Numbered from the stretch's first letter, positions 45,795 to 55,573 are shown. The stretch: DNA of 64,000 nucleotides from Keratinibaculum paraultunense (GCF_016767175.1 NZ_CP068564.1:1798001-1862000); one strand, 5' to 3'. Notes: a model not told the origin generated them from the sequence alone. Numbers and translations are program-made.

Positions 45795-47024
45795 TTAATA
45801 CTCAAAATTAGAAAAAAATTCTATTCTTTCCTCAGCTGTTGGGTGGCTATGATACCATATTTTATATATAGTGCTAGAACGTGGAATACTCAGACTTTCT
45901 TCATGTAATTTAGATATGGTAAAAATAGCCGCCTCCTTGTTTTTTGTCAATTGTATTTCCATCATATCTGCTTCTCTTTCCATATGTCTAGAATATGCAT
46001 TTGTAATTGGATTTGCAAAAAACATATAAAAATTTAATACCAAAAGTATAAGGGGGAGTGAAGCTATATCCTGTAACCTATTAAACCCAAAACTTCCATT
46101 GGATTTAATCAATATCCAATGGGATGTTCTATATACAAGATACATTAAAAGTATAGATCCTAATCCTCCTAGAATGATCCCTTTCCATATATGTCCCTTT
46201 ACATAATGCCCTATCTCATGGGCAGTAACACTTAATATTTCCTCTTTGCTCAATTTGTCTATAGTGGTATCCCAAAGCACTATCCTCTTAGATTTAAATA
46301 CCCCTGTCATATAGGCATTCATCTCCTTGGTATCTCTGCTTTTGTCCACTTTATATATATCTGCATCCTCTATGCCTGCTTTATTTAATAGCTCTTTTAT
46401 CTCTTGTCCTAATTGTTCATCTTCTATAGAGGTATATTTATTAAATATTGGATCTATATACATAGGAGATATAAATGCAATAAATATAATAACTGGTATA
46501 GAAATAAGTCCTAAATAAAGCCACCATCTAGTAGGACTTTTCCTCATCATATAGTAGGGAAACCATATTGTTAAAGACATGGCACCTGTGTTTAGTACGA
46601 AATTTTTAAAGACTAATTCAAACCATCTAGATATGGTTTGATTAGATAGATTATATCTATGTTTTAGTATAAAACCACTATAAAAACTAGTAGGTAGTGA
46701 AATAAGTAAATCAATTATTGAAAATATAACTGCATATATAAGCCCTGTTAAAAATAGATTTCTTCCATTACCTTTAGCAAAATTCCCAATTTTACTGGAA
46801 AGTCCTGTAATCAAAAATAAAAAAGGCACCAAAAATTTAAGCACAAGGCTTATAGCCCATACTTTTAAATTAGATTTTCTATATTCATAAGCCTCTTTTG
46901 GTATATCAGGATACTCTATCTGTAATTGTTCCATATTTTTATATTCCATTATCAATACCACTAATATAAAGAATAATAAAAATACTGTAAACAAGATAAT
47001 TCCTAGTGATAATTCTCTATCCAT
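45795..47024 (-). CDS. M48-family (Ste24-like) membrane zinc metalloprotease
   Basis: 409 aa with about seven membrane helices. The zinc motif VTAHEIGHYVKGH is near residue 268, and the third ligand glutamate lies in SRHMEREADMMEI near residue 350. This is the CAAX-protease-like M48 layout. The first 200 residues carry most of the helices. It likely degrades or trims membrane proteins or peptides. It converges with the lipase gene with only 9 bp between stops. Confidence 0.9.
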   Translation of the reverse strand: MDRELSLGIILFTVFLLFFILVVLIMEYKNMEQLQIEYPDIPKEAYEYRKSNLKVWAISLVLKFLVPFLFLITGLSSKIGNFAKGNGRNLFLTGLIYAVIFSIIDLLISLPTSFYSGFILKHRYNLSNQTISRWFELVFKNFVLNTGAMSLTIWFPYYMMRKSPTRWWLYLGLISIPVIIFIAFISPMYIDPIFNKYTSIEDEQLGQEIKELLNKAGIEDADIYKVDKSRDTKEMNAYMTGVFKSKRIVLWDTTIDKLSKEEILSVTAHEIGHYVKGHIWKGIILGGLGSILLMYLVYRTSHWILIKSNGSFGFNRLQDIASLPLILLVLNFYMFFANPITNAYSRHMEREADMMEIQLTKNKEAAIFTISKLHEESLSIPRSSTIYKIWYHSHPTAEERIEFFSNFEY

Positions 47025-47127
47025 TTTAAATCTTCCCTCCGAAAATTATCGTTTATTATATTATACCAAAATATCTTATTAATAATGTTCTTATTTTAAT
47101 CTTTATAATAATTAACACTAAAATATA

Positions 47128-47149
47128 AAATCCCCTGAATAGGGGATTT
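47128..47149 (-). terminator. Terminator after the ABC permease gene
   Basis: AAATCCCCT pairs with AGGGGATTT across a 4-base loop, just past the stop at 47153. Confidence 0.8.
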
Positions 47150-47152
47150 ATA

Positions 47153-47977
47153 TTATAAATCTATTTTATTTTCTATTATATATCCTGTTCCTAAAAAGAA
47201 TATTACTCCCACAGCTATGCTATATATAAATCCTGCGATATTTAACATAGCATTTCCCATATTTCCACTTGCCATTAACCCTGCACTACTCATCTCAATA
47301 TGGAAATCATAATTAAGCATATCATTGGATATAATTCTAAAGGTCTCCAAGTCTAAATAATAGGGTAATGCTTGAATAATCTTAGCTTGCCCCATAGCCA
47401 CTAGTCCACTTACTATTAGGAATATTACAAACCAAAAACCACCAATCCTTTTATTCCTAAAAGTAACTCTACTTAAAGCCATAGAGAAATAAATTAGTAT
47501 TAGTGTGCTAACGCCACCTATAAACACAATGAGTAGGAATACACTAACTTCTCTAATTGGTATACCATTTATTATGGCTATTATATCTGAAATAGCTGGT
47601 TTTATAGGAGCAAAGATAAAAGTCATAAACGCATTATACAAGCCTATTACAAGCCCTAATATTGCAAACCATATTATCGCCACGATTAATTTAGAACCTA
47701 GTATTTGATTTCCTGTTAAAGGCAAGGTAAAGGTCAAATATCCCCTATCTTCATATAGTTCCTTTCTAAAGGATCCAATTATATATAAAAAAGTAATAAG
47801 AAGTGTCCCAAATATTACCAATACAGATAAACCCATAAAGATTACACCTAATACTGAACTTTCATTAGCATTGGCTATATAGACGTATATTCCCGTTGTA
47901 AGTATTAATACTAATGCTAATACTCCTAATATAAATTTGTAATTGCCTTTTAATTCATATTTCATATATCTGCCCAT
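47153..47977 (-). CDS. ABC-2 type permease
   Basis: 274 aa, six predicted membrane helices, with the outer-facing loop between helices 1 and 2 short, as in ABC-2 exporters. YEDRGYLTFTLPLTGNQILG after helix 2 is typical. Works with the ATPase at 47989, 11 bp upstream. Such YtrA-operon systems commonly export peptides or affect the cell envelope. Confidence 0.85.
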   Translation of the reverse strand: MGRYMKYELKGNYKFILGVLALVLILTTGIYVYIANANESSVLGVIFMGLSVLVIFGTLLITFLYIIGSFRKELYEDRGYLTFTLPLTGNQILGSKLIVAIIWFAILGLVIGLYNAFMTFIFAPIKPAISDIIAIINGIPIREVSVFLLIVFIGGVSTLILIYFSMALSRVTFRNKRIGGFWFVIFLIVSGLVAMGQAKIIQALPYYLDLETFRIISNDMLNYDFHIEMSSAGLMASGNMGNAMLNIAGFIYSIAVGVIFFLGTGYIIENKIDL

Positions 47978-47988
47978 TTTTTCTCCTC

Positions 47989-48687
47989 CTATTCTCCAAA
48001 TATTTCCTTGTAAATATCATCTATTTGTTTGCTTTTTTCTTCTCGTAAAGCTTCTGCATTGCCTTCTAGTACTATCCTTCCATCTTTCAGAAATACCACA
48101 TCATCAAACAAGTTTTCCATATCTCTAACTAAATGAGTGGTGATCAACATAGAGCTATTTTCATTGTAATTATTTATTATAGCATCTAGTATTTGATCCC
48201 TCGCTACTGGATCTACGCCTGCTATAGGTTCATCTAATACATAAAGCTTAGCATCCCTTGATAATACTAGGGATAAATTTAACTTCTCATGCATCCCTTT
48301 TGAAAGGGATGTAACCTTCATGGATCTTTCCAATTTCATAAAATCCAGCAAGTTTTTAAATCTAGTTTCATCAAAATCCCTATAAAAATCCTTATAAAAA
48401 TCACAAGCATCTTGTATACTCATCCAATTATATAAAAAATTTCTATCAGGTAAATAGGATACTATAGATTTAGTATATACTCCTACCTCATGTCCATCTA
48501 TTAAAACTTCTCCTTTAGATTGTCTTAACAATCCTGCTAATATCTTGATTAGTGTGGTCTTACCGCTGCCATTTGGTCCAAGGACTCCCACTACTTTCCC
48601 TGACTGTATACTTAAATTTATATTATCTAATGCCCTTTTATTAAAATAATTTTTACTTAAATCTTTTATTTCCACAATGGGTTTCAT
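47989..48687 (-). CDS. ABC transporter ATP-binding protein
   Basis: 232 aa from the ATG at 48687, which overlaps the TGA of the regulator gene as ATGA and has AAAGGAGG upstream. Walker A GPNGSGKTT, signature LSKGMHEKL and Walker B LYVLDEPIAGVD are intact. The tail ends in a charged segment. Pairs with the permease downstream. Confidence 0.93.
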   Translation of the reverse strand: MKPIVEIKDLSKNYFNKRALDNINLSIQSGKVVGVLGPNGSGKTTLIKILAGLLRQSKGEVLIDGHEVGVYTKSIVSYLPDRNFLYNWMSIQDACDFYKDFYRDFDETRFKNLLDFMKLERSMKVTSLSKGMHEKLNLSLVLSRDAKLYVLDEPIAGVDPVARDQILDAIINNYNENSSMLITTHLVRDMENLFDDVVFLKDGRIVLEGNAEALREEKSKQIDDIYKEIFGE

Positions 48688-49052
48688 TTTATTTCCTCCT
48701 TTTCTATCCATTCTGATACAATATCCATTATTTCATTGGAATCAAATCCTAATTTTTTCATATTCATTAAGAAACCATGCACCACATCTTTGGCCATATT
48801 GCTTCTCAAATTTTTGATCATTTGTTGGTCTTCAGTTACAAATGTCCCCATTCCCCTTTGAGTAAAAACAATATTTTCTCTTTCCAACTCCTGATAACTC
48901 CTTTGTATAGTATTGGGGTTTACTTTTAATTCTTTGGAAAGTTCCCTTACTGATGGCAATTTATCACCTCCCCTTATTTCACCTGAAGCTATACTGCTCT
49001 TTATCAAATTCATAATCTGTATATATATGGGAAGATTGTCTTTAAACTCCAT
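48684..49052 (-). CDS. YtrA-subfamily GntR regulator
   Basis: 122 aa from ATG 49052 with GGAGGTGAA upstream (the frame opens further at 49184, through the operator). A GntR winged helix is at residues 5-75 (LPIYIQIMNLIKSSIASGEI, SVRELSKELKVNPNTIQRSY), and a short C-terminal dimerisation tail follows. YtrA-type repressors have no ligand domain and control the ABC genes that follow. A perfect palindrome overlaps its promoter, so autorepression is almost certain. Confidence 0.93.
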   Translation of the reverse strand: MEFKDNLPIYIQIMNLIKSSIASGEIRGGDKLPSVRELSKELKVNPNTIQRSYQELERENIVFTQRGMGTFVTEDQQMIKNLRSNMAKDVVHGFLMNMKKLGFDSNEIMDIVSEWIEKEEIK

Positions 49053-49071
49053 ATATTCACCTCCATTATTA

Positions 49072-49107
49072 AATATTAGTGTACTAAGCCTATAGTACAC
49101 TAATATT
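49072..49107 (-). promoter_or_regulatory. Operator of the YtrA-type regulator
   Basis: Perfect 15-bp inverted repeat, AATATTAGTGTACTA (49072-49086) and its complement (49093-49107), 6-bp spacer. It overlaps the -10 element and lies 20 bp before the regulator start. Confidence 0.85.
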
Positions 49108-49120
49108 GTTTTTATGTCAA
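49092..49120 (-). promoter_or_regulatory. Sigma-A promoter of the GntR-ABC operon
   Basis: TTGACA (49115-49120), exact 17-bp spacer, TACTAT (49092-49097) on the minus strand. The -10 lies inside the operator. Confidence 0.85.
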
Positions 49121-49131
49121 TATATAATTTT

Positions 49132-49165
49132 AAAAACCTTGTAACTAAAAAGTTACAAGGTTTTT
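49132..49165. terminator. Terminator-like hairpin in the divergent intergenic region
   Basis: AAAAACCTTGTAACT pairs perfectly with AGTTACAAGGTTTTT, 4-base loop, symmetric A/T runs. It sits between two divergent genes where no transcript is expected to end. The remainder up to 49390 holds no gene I can support. Confidence 0.6.
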
Positions 49166-49405
49166 GCTTAAATTTCTCTATCATTATAACCTAAAATTTT
49201 AAATCTTCATCACTCAATAAAGCTCTATATTTTAATTCTTTATAGGTAGACTATAAACCATTCCATATATTGATTTTACTATTTATCTCATTTTTTGTCA
49301 AATATGAAAAATCAAACAATTCTATTAATAATTATCCATAAAATATCTCCATTTAAAAAAGGATTTTAAAAATTCATGTAGAATATAATATATTAGGTGA
49401 TGGAT

Positions 49406-50227
49406 ATGAAAATAAAATCAAATAATGAAAAACACAAATCAAATGAACAACTGCTTAAACTATATAAAAAGAATAGAGATATAAATACTAGAAACAAGAT
49501 AATTTTAAACAATATAGGTCTAGTATATGTGGCTGCAAGAAAAAGGATTAACACAACCACATCTTTTACCTTTGAGGACTTGGTTCAAGAAGGAATTATT
49601 GGTATGATTAAAGGAATAGAAAAATATGACGTAAATAGAAATACCAATTTTTCTACCTATGTCTATTATTGGATTGTACAGCAGATGGATAGAGCAGTTA
49701 TGAATAATGGATACATAATAAGACTACCTGCTTATATATATGAAAAGATAAATAGCATATCCACAATAGAAAATGACCATTTAGCCACTGAGTATGAAAT
49801 AAATACAAAAGCTATATGCCAAGAGATGAATATAGATGAACAGGAATACTATGAAATTAATCACTATAAAAAATACTATTATAACTTAACTTCTCTAAAT
49901 AGTATAATAAATTTAGATTCTGATGATAATTATATAGAGCTTCAAGATTATATTCCCAGCGAAGAACCTTCTGTAGAAGATATTGTTTTTTATAATTCAC
50001 TAAAGGAAGAAATAAATAAAATACTAAATACCTTAACTCCTAAGGAAAAGGATGTATTAGAACTTAGATTTGGTCTAAACGGGAAAAAACCTTCCACTTT
50101 AGAAGTTATAGGCAATAAATATAATCTCACCCGGGAAAGAATACGTCAAATTGAAAGTAAAGCATTAATGAAAATAAATAAACAAAATCCTAAAACTCAT
50201 ATAAAAGATTATTTACAACAATATTAA
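49406..50227 (+). CDS. Sigma-70 family RNA polymerase sigma factor
   Basis: 273 aa. Region 2 is FEDLVQEGIIGMIKGIEKYD, with the -10 reading helix FSTYVYYWIVQQMDRAVMNN; region 3 follows (LATEYEINTKAICQEMNI); region 4 has LTPKEKDVLELRFGL and a helix-turn-helix ending LTRERIRQIESKALMKI. It lacks region 1.1, so it resembles sporulation or stress type factors rather than the main RpoD. Possible starts are GTG 49397, ATG 49400 and ATG 49406; AGGTGAT best fits the last. It has its own terminator. Confidence 0.9.
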   Translation: MKIKSNNEKHKSNEQLLKLYKKNRDINTRNKIILNNIGLVYVAARKRINTTTSFTFEDLVQEGIIGMIKGIEKYDVNRNTNFSTYVYYWIVQQMDRAVMNNGYIIRLPAYIYEKINSISTIENDHLATEYEINTKAICQEMNIDEQEYYEINHYKKYYYNLTSLNSIINLDSDDNYIELQDYIPSEEPSVEDIVFYNSLKEEINKILNTLTPKEKDVLELRFGLNGKKPSTLEVIGNKYNLTRERIRQIESKALMKINKQNPKTHIKDYLQQY

Positions 50228-50268
50228 ATAAAAAACCTTGCACCTAAATAGTGCAAGGTTTTTTATTT
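50226..50268. terminator. Bidirectional terminator
   Basis: AAATAAAAAACCTTGCAC pairs perfectly with its complement across a 7-base loop, between the convergent sigma factor and flippase-like genes. T runs on both strands. Confidence 0.92.
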
Positions 50269-51280
50269 AAGCTACTGCTTTTTTGTTCCGTATTATATTA
50301 TCAATCAAAACCACTATTCCAGTTATTATTAATTTAAAATAATAGCTTATGCCTCTCCACAACAAAAGAGCATATCCAATAAAATTCTTTGTAAATAAAG
50401 GCTTAAATAGTAGATAATATCCTCCTTCGGAAGCTCCAGCAGTTCCTGGTGTAGGAATATATGATGCTGCCATATACACCAAAGATTGTACTGCTATTAT
50501 ATCCAAAAAACTAGATCCTTTTAATCCTAAGGACAAATACACAAAATAAGTTATGCTAAAATAACAAGTTAACTGAATCAATGTAAATATAAATATTTTT
50601 AAGCTATTAAGTTTGTTTTCTTTTATTTTGGATATACTTTGTTCATATTCTTCCATAGTGCTATCCAATTTTTCTATATAACCATCTAAATCCTTTATTA
50701 TTTTTATTTTATACAATCCCTTATAGCAATATATTATAATAGGTTTAATCCATTGAGGTTTATAAAACAAAAGGATTATGCCAATTAATATTCCTAAATT
50801 AAGTATAAATCCAATAACTATGAACGGAACTGCTGGTTTAGCATCATTTAGTATAAAACCTATTTTAAATACAAACATAATTAAAGAATAGAAGGTTACT
50901 GCCATTTGATATATTATAAACTTATTAAATAATATGGTAGAGCCTTTTGCTACAGATATATCATCTTTACTCATAAGATATACTTGCACTGGTTGCCCTC
51001 CTGTTGAAAAAGGAGTTATAGCACTGTAATATTGCCCTATTATTGCGATCTTTAAGGACTTAGTATATTCCATACTACCATGAACAGTTTTAGTTATGGA
51101 ATTTAATATAAATCCATCAAATAACCAATCTATTACCATCATCAATACTGCCAGCCCTAAATATCTAATATCAGTTTTATTTATTAATTGACTAATATCT
51201 CCGTACCCCTTAAATACAATGATAAGGGTTATAAACATTATTGAAAAAAGAAAAATACGGCTTGCCTTTTTCATGTTCAT
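50267..51280 (-). CDS. Lysylphosphatidylglycerol synthase TM-region / flippase-like membrane protein
   Basis: 337 aa from ATG 51280 (AAAGG 9 bases upstream). About eight membrane helices of the UPF0104/LPG_synthase_TM family; motifs GQYYSAITPFSTGGQPVQVY near residue 88 and AASYIPTPGTAGASEGGYYL near residue 275 are typical. The MprF catalytic domain is absent, so it resembles stand-alone lipid-flippase-like members. Downstream of a lipoprotein and cardiolipin synthase genes in the same direction, it fits membrane-lipid work. Confidence 0.88.
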   Translation of the reverse strand: MNMKKASRIFLFSIMFITLIIVFKGYGDISQLINKTDIRYLGLAVLMMVIDWLFDGFILNSITKTVHGSMEYTKSLKIAIIGQYYSAITPFSTGGQPVQVYLMSKDDISVAKGSTILFNKFIIYQMAVTFYSLIMFVFKIGFILNDAKPAVPFIVIGFILNLGILIGIILLFYKPQWIKPIIIYCYKGLYKIKIIKDLDGYIEKLDSTMEEYEQSISKIKENKLNSLKIFIFTLIQLTCYFSITYFVYLSLGLKGSSFLDIIAVQSLVYMAASYIPTPGTAGASEGGYYLLFKPLFTKNFIGYALLLWRGISYYFKLIITGIVVLIDNIIRNKKAVA

Positions 51281-51326
51281 ATATTTCACGACCTTTTAAA
51301 TAAAATTATACATTAAAATTATACAA

Positions 51327-52133
51327 CTATTCCTTCAAAGAATCTATATTTTTAAATATTATTTCTTTCTTGTTTTTCAATAATTTAGGGCTATTTATAT
51401 TTAATGAATTTCCCATATCTTTTATAGATAGATCCAATTTATCTACTTTTTTAAGTTTATCCTTATCCTTTTCTAATTTTTGCCGTAGAGTCAATATACT
51501 GTCTTGTGTATTATTCAATATTTCCTTACCCATATCAGGATTTAAATATGCTTGAAGTACATAATGTTTTATTCTATATAAATCTCCACTTATATCGTCC
51601 TTATATAGATCACAAAAATAAGCCAAAGATAATAAAGATTTACTAGTAGCATCCAATATACCCATTATATCCCTATTTTCTATCATTGTTGTTATATAAT
51701 TTAAATTATTCTTCACACTTTCACTTTTTTCATCACTAGGGCTTTTTTTTCTACTTTCTATCTCATAATTATTCCAGTCATTATGAACTTTATCTATTTT
51801 ATCTCCTAAATTATTCCATAGCTTTAAAAGCTCCACATCTCTATCAGATATTTCATCTTCCTTTTGTTCTTCTTTCTTTTGTTTTTCTTCATCCTCTTTG
51901 GTTTTTTTATCCTTTTCATTTAATGATTCATATTCTAAATCAGTTAGTTTTGATATTTCTTCAATCTCATCTACCAATACAAGAATTTTATCTAATTCAT
52001 CAAGTATGGATATTAAATCTTTAGGAGCTTTATCTTTATTTTCAACTTTAGTAGATTTTTTTTCTCCTTTATTTGTACATGCTGTAAATAATAAGGACAT
52101 CAAAAGTATTATTAATATTATCTTTTTATTCAA
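51327..52133 (-). CDS. Hypothetical lipoprotein
   Basis: About 268 aa from a TTG at 52133 (GGGGTGG 5 bases before); an upstream GTG at 52142 has no site. The signal peptide ends in the lipobox LFTAC (Cys about 19). The mature part is highly charged and helical, with a lysine/glutamate-rich linker (KKTKEDEEKQKKEEQKEDEI), so it is probably coiled coil. I recognise no family. It lies between cls and the flippase-like gene, suggesting an envelope role. A leader hairpin can cover its ribosome site. Confidence 0.75.
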   Translation of the reverse strand: MNKKIILIILLMSLLFTACTNKGEKKSTKVENKDKAPKDLISILDELDKILVLVDEIEEISKLTDLEYESLNEKDKKTKEDEEKQKKEEQKEDEISDRDVELLKLWNNLGDKIDKVHNDWNNYEIESRKKSPSDEKSESVKNNLNYITTMIENRDIMGILDATSKSLLSLAYFCDLYKDDISGDLYRIKHYVLQAYLNPDMGKEILNNTQDSILTLRQKLEKDKDKLKKVDKLDLSIKDMGNSLNINSPKLLKNKKEIIFKNIDSLKE

Positions 52134-52138
52134 TATTA

Positions 52139-52169
52139 CCACCCCTAGAATAGTATTTCCTAGAAGTGG
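52139..52169 (-). promoter_or_regulatory. Hairpin covering the lipoprotein gene's ribosome site
   Basis: In the minus-strand RNA CCACUUCUAG pairs fully with CUAGGGGUGG (two G-U pairs), and the second arm contains the GGGGUGG ribosome site. It is 8 bp past the cls stop, so it may also act as cls terminator. Confidence 0.5.
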
Positions 52170-52176
52170 TTTTTTA

Positions 52177-53634
52177 TTATAATATTGGAGATAACAATCT
52201 AGATATGGATTCTTTAATTTTAACTATATTAGAACGTTCTTCATATTTCTTCATGGTAATCTGCTTACAATATTCTAAATCTAAATAAAATTGCTCTGTC
52301 ATCTTCCTATTTACTTCTTCATCATACATAAATGCATTTACTTCAAAATTTAATTTAAAACTCCTAATATCCAAATTGGCTGAACCCACAGAAGTTACAA
52401 AATCATCCATTATAAAAGTTTTACTGTGTAAAAATCCATTTTCATAAGTATAAAATTTAACTCCTGCTTCTAATAGTTCTCCTATATAGGATAACCCTGC
52501 CCAATATACAAAAGGATGATCTGGTTTACAAGGTATCATCACTCTTACATCCAATCCAGAAAGACCTGCAATTCTTAGTGCTTCAAATATACTATCATCA
52601 GGAATAAAATAAGGGGTTTGTATATATATTTTGTCTCGAGCATTGGTTATCATTTTAAAATATCCATCCTTAACACTAGGCCATTTAGAGTCAGGACCGC
52701 TACTTACTATTTGTATTCCAACTTTTCCTTCTCCCTTGCTTTCTGGAAGTTCTGTTCTACAATTAAAATCATCTTTATTGGCTGCAAATCTCCAATCCTT
52801 AGAGAATCTCCATAACAATCCTTGAATAGCAGTACCCTTTATCTTTATGTGAGTATCTCTCCAAAATCCAAATTTGGGGGAAAGACCTAAATACTCATCC
52901 CCTATGTTAAATCCTCCTAGATACGCTTCTTTTCCATCTATTATACATATCTTTCTATGATTCCTGTAATTAATTCTCAATGTAATATACCGAATAAGGG
53001 GAGGGAAAAACACAGCTACTTCACCACCAGCAGCTTTTAGTTCATCAAAACAACCTCTTTTAAGTTTTCTTCCTCCCATTCCATCATATAGTAGTTTTAC
53101 TTCTACACCTTCCTTGGCCTTTTCTGTTAACTTATCTATTATTTTAGTCCCTATATCATCACTTTTAAATATATAGTATTCCATATATATATAATCCTTT
53201 GCATTAGAAATACTATCTAGCAATGCCTTAAATTTTTCTTCCCCTGAAAAATACATTTCAACTTCATTATCTTGGGAAAAATACGCTTCCGAAGTAAGAA
53301 TATGCATCTTTATTATATCCTCATATTCTAAAAATTTCGAATCCAAAAAACAATATTCCTCATTCTTTATCTTTTCTTCCTGTTTCATAACCTTGTCCCT
53401 AAATACCCTATCTGCTTCTTCTTTTTCCTTAAACATTTTCTTCTTACTCATATCTTGACCTATAATAAGATATAATAAAAATCCAATAATGGGCAAAAAT
53501 GTAAGCACCATAAGCCACAACCAAGTACTAGTAGGATTTCGTCTTTCAAAGAACACTAATAATATGGCAAGTATAATATTTATCCATAATACATTTTTAA
53601 TAAGCCAAGTGTATACTACTATTGCTTTTTCCAT
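52177..53634 (-). CDS. cls: Cardiolipin synthase
   Basis: 485 aa. Two N-terminal membrane helices (LIKNVLWINIILAILLVFFE; TSTWLWLMVLTFLPIIGFLL) precede two phospholipase D domains with HKD motifs: NHRKICIIDGKEAYLGG near residue 224, and FLHSKTFIMDDFVTSVGSAN near residue 400. It joins two phosphatidylglycerols to cardiolipin at the membrane. Length and layout match the bacterial ClsA type. Start ATG 53634, with AAGGGTGA upstream. Confidence 0.94.
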   Translation of the reverse strand: MEKAIVVYTWLIKNVLWINIILAILLVFFERRNPTSTWLWLMVLTFLPIIGFLLYLIIGQDMSKKKMFKEKEEADRVFRDKVMKQEEKIKNEEYCFLDSKFLEYEDIIKMHILTSEAYFSQDNEVEMYFSGEEKFKALLDSISNAKDYIYMEYYIFKSDDIGTKIIDKLTEKAKEGVEVKLLYDGMGGRKLKRGCFDELKAAGGEVAVFFPPLIRYITLRINYRNHRKICIIDGKEAYLGGFNIGDEYLGLSPKFGFWRDTHIKIKGTAIQGLLWRFSKDWRFAANKDDFNCRTELPESKGEGKVGIQIVSSGPDSKWPSVKDGYFKMITNARDKIYIQTPYFIPDDSIFEALRIAGLSGLDVRVMIPCKPDHPFVYWAGLSYIGELLEAGVKFYTYENGFLHSKTFIMDDFVTSVGSANLDIRSFKLNFEVNAFMYDEEVNRKMTEQFYLDLEYCKQITMKKYEERSNIVKIKESISRLLSPIL

Positions 53635-53662
53635 AATATCACCCTTGTTTTATAATATAAGG

Positions 53663-55486
53663 CTAATTTTTCTTTGATTTATATCTTTTATTGGAATCTA
53701 AAATCTTTTTCCTTATTCTAAAGGTAGTAGGAGTAATCTCTATTAGCTCATCATCATCTATAAATTCCAATGCCTCTTCTATAGTCATTTCCTTAGGTGG
53801 TGATAGTCTTAATGCTTCGTCTGATCCAGCTGCTCTTATATTGGACTGATGCTTCTTTTTACATACATTTACTTCTATATCCACACCCTTAGGATTAGAA
53901 CCTACTACCATGCCTTTATATACTTTAGTACCTGGTGTTATAAATAAAGTGCCTCTTTCTTGAGCTGAATATAGTCCATATGCAGTAGCTTCTCCTGTTT
54001 CAAATGCAATTAAAGAGCCTTCAATCCTTTGAGGAATATCTCCTTTATAAGGAGCGTATCCATCAAATACAGAATTTAATATTCCTTCACCTTTAGTATC
54101 TGTCATGAACTCTCCTCTATATCCAATAAGTCCTCGAGCAGGAACAGAAAATACTAATCTAGAATACCCACCTCTAGCTTCTGTCATGCTTATTAATTCT
54201 CCTTTTCTCCTACCTAATTTTTCTATTACTGATCCAATATATTCGTCTGATACATCAATTGTTACCTTTTCCATAGGTTCAAGCTTTTTACCATTCTCAT
54301 ATTTATATAAAACTTCTGGTTTGGATACTTGAAATTCATATCCTTCTCTTCTCATATTTTCTATGAGTACAGATAAATGCAGCTCTCCCCTTCCAGATAC
54401 CTTAAATACATCTGTTGAATCAGTTTCTTCAACCCTTAAACTCACATCTGTTTGTAGTTCCTTAAATAGTCTATTCCTTATTTGCCTAGAAGTTAAAAAT
54501 TTACCTTCTTTTCCGGCAAAAGGACTATCATTTACTGAAAAATTCATAGCGATGGTCGGTTCAGATATCTTTACAAAAGGCAGTGCCTCAGGATGATCTA
54601 TATCGCATATGGTATCTCCTATGTGAATACCTTCCACGCCAGTTACTGCTATTATACTACCTACTGTTGAATTTTCCACTTCTACTCGATTTAATCCCTC
54701 AAATTCAAATATTTTACCTATTTTTATTTTCTTCTTGTAATCGGGCTTATTGGCATTAACTATTATAGCTTCTTGATTAGCCTCAATTTTCCCTCTTTCT
54801 ATTCTCCCAATACCGATTCTGCCTACATAGTCATTGTAGTCTATGGTGGAGATTAGAACTTGTAATGGGCTATCTATATCTCCTTGAGGTGCAGGAATGT
54901 AATTTACTATGGTTTCAAATAAATCCTCCATATTATCCTTTTTATTATTTAAATCCCTAGTGGCAATTCCTTCTCGTGCAGAAGTAAATACAAAGGGAGA
55001 ATCTAAGTATTCATCTCCTGCTCCTAGTTCTATAAATAAATCCAATACTTCATCTATAACTTCATTAGGTCTTGCTTCTGGTCTATCTATTTTATTTATA
55101 CAAACTATAGCTGGTAAATTTAACTCAAAAGCTTTTTTTAGTACAAATTTTGTCTGAGGCATAGGTCCTTCGAAGGCATCTACTAAAAGTACAACTCCAT
55201 CTGCCATTTTTAATACCCTTTCCACCTCGCCACCAAAATCTGCATGACCTGGGGTATCTATTATGTTTATTTTTATATCCTTATAATGGATAGCAGTATT
55301 CTTGGATAGTATTGTAATACCCCTTTCTCTTTCTATTTCATTAGAATCCAATACTCGCTCCTTTACCACCTGATTTTCTCTAAATATTCCACTTTGTTTT
55401 AGCATACTATCTACTAAAGTAGTTTTCCCATGATCTACATGGGCAATTATGGCAATATTTCTAAGATCATTTCTTGTAATGTTCAT
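53663..55486 (-). CDS. typA: Ribosome-associated GTPase TypA/BipA
   Basis: 607 aa. GTPase motifs AHVDHGKTTL (G1), RGITI (G2), DTPGHADFGG (G3), NKIDRPEA (G4), and TSAREG (G5). They are followed by the EF-G-like domains and the TypA C-terminal domain (SVPARGLIGYRGEFMTDTKG; GIDIEVNV-like block near 545). Helps ribosome assembly and stress translation. The C-terminus ends in the basic tail KKILDSNKRYKSKKN. Confidence 0.96.
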   Translation of the reverse strand: MNITRNDLRNIAIIAHVDHGKTTLVDSMLKQSGIFRENQVVKERVLDSNEIERERGITILSKNTAIHYKDIKINIIDTPGHADFGGEVERVLKMADGVVLLVDAFEGPMPQTKFVLKKAFELNLPAIVCINKIDRPEARPNEVIDEVLDLFIELGAGDEYLDSPFVFTSAREGIATRDLNNKKDNMEDLFETIVNYIPAPQGDIDSPLQVLISTIDYNDYVGRIGIGRIERGKIEANQEAIIVNANKPDYKKKIKIGKIFEFEGLNRVEVENSTVGSIIAVTGVEGIHIGDTICDIDHPEALPFVKISEPTIAMNFSVNDSPFAGKEGKFLTSRQIRNRLFKELQTDVSLRVEETDSTDVFKVSGRGELHLSVLIENMRREGYEFQVSKPEVLYKYENGKKLEPMEKVTIDVSDEYIGSVIEKLGRRKGELISMTEARGGYSRLVFSVPARGLIGYRGEFMTDTKGEGILNSVFDGYAPYKGDIPQRIEGSLIAFETGEATAYGLYSAQERGTLFITPGTKVYKGMVVGSNPKGVDIEVNVCKKKHQSNIRAAGSDEALRLSPPKEMTIEEALEFIDDDELIEITPTTFRIRKKILDSNKRYKSKKN

Positions 55487-55573
55487 AAATAATAATCACT
55501 TCCTGTATTAAAATTAATTGTTTGTTTAACGAAGTTAATTTTACCACAAATTTTATAAAAATGGTAGCTATAA

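Noticed and set aside
49053-49184. Longer N-terminus for the GntR regulator
   Set aside because: It would translate the promoter and operator; GGAGGTG precedes the ATG at 49052.
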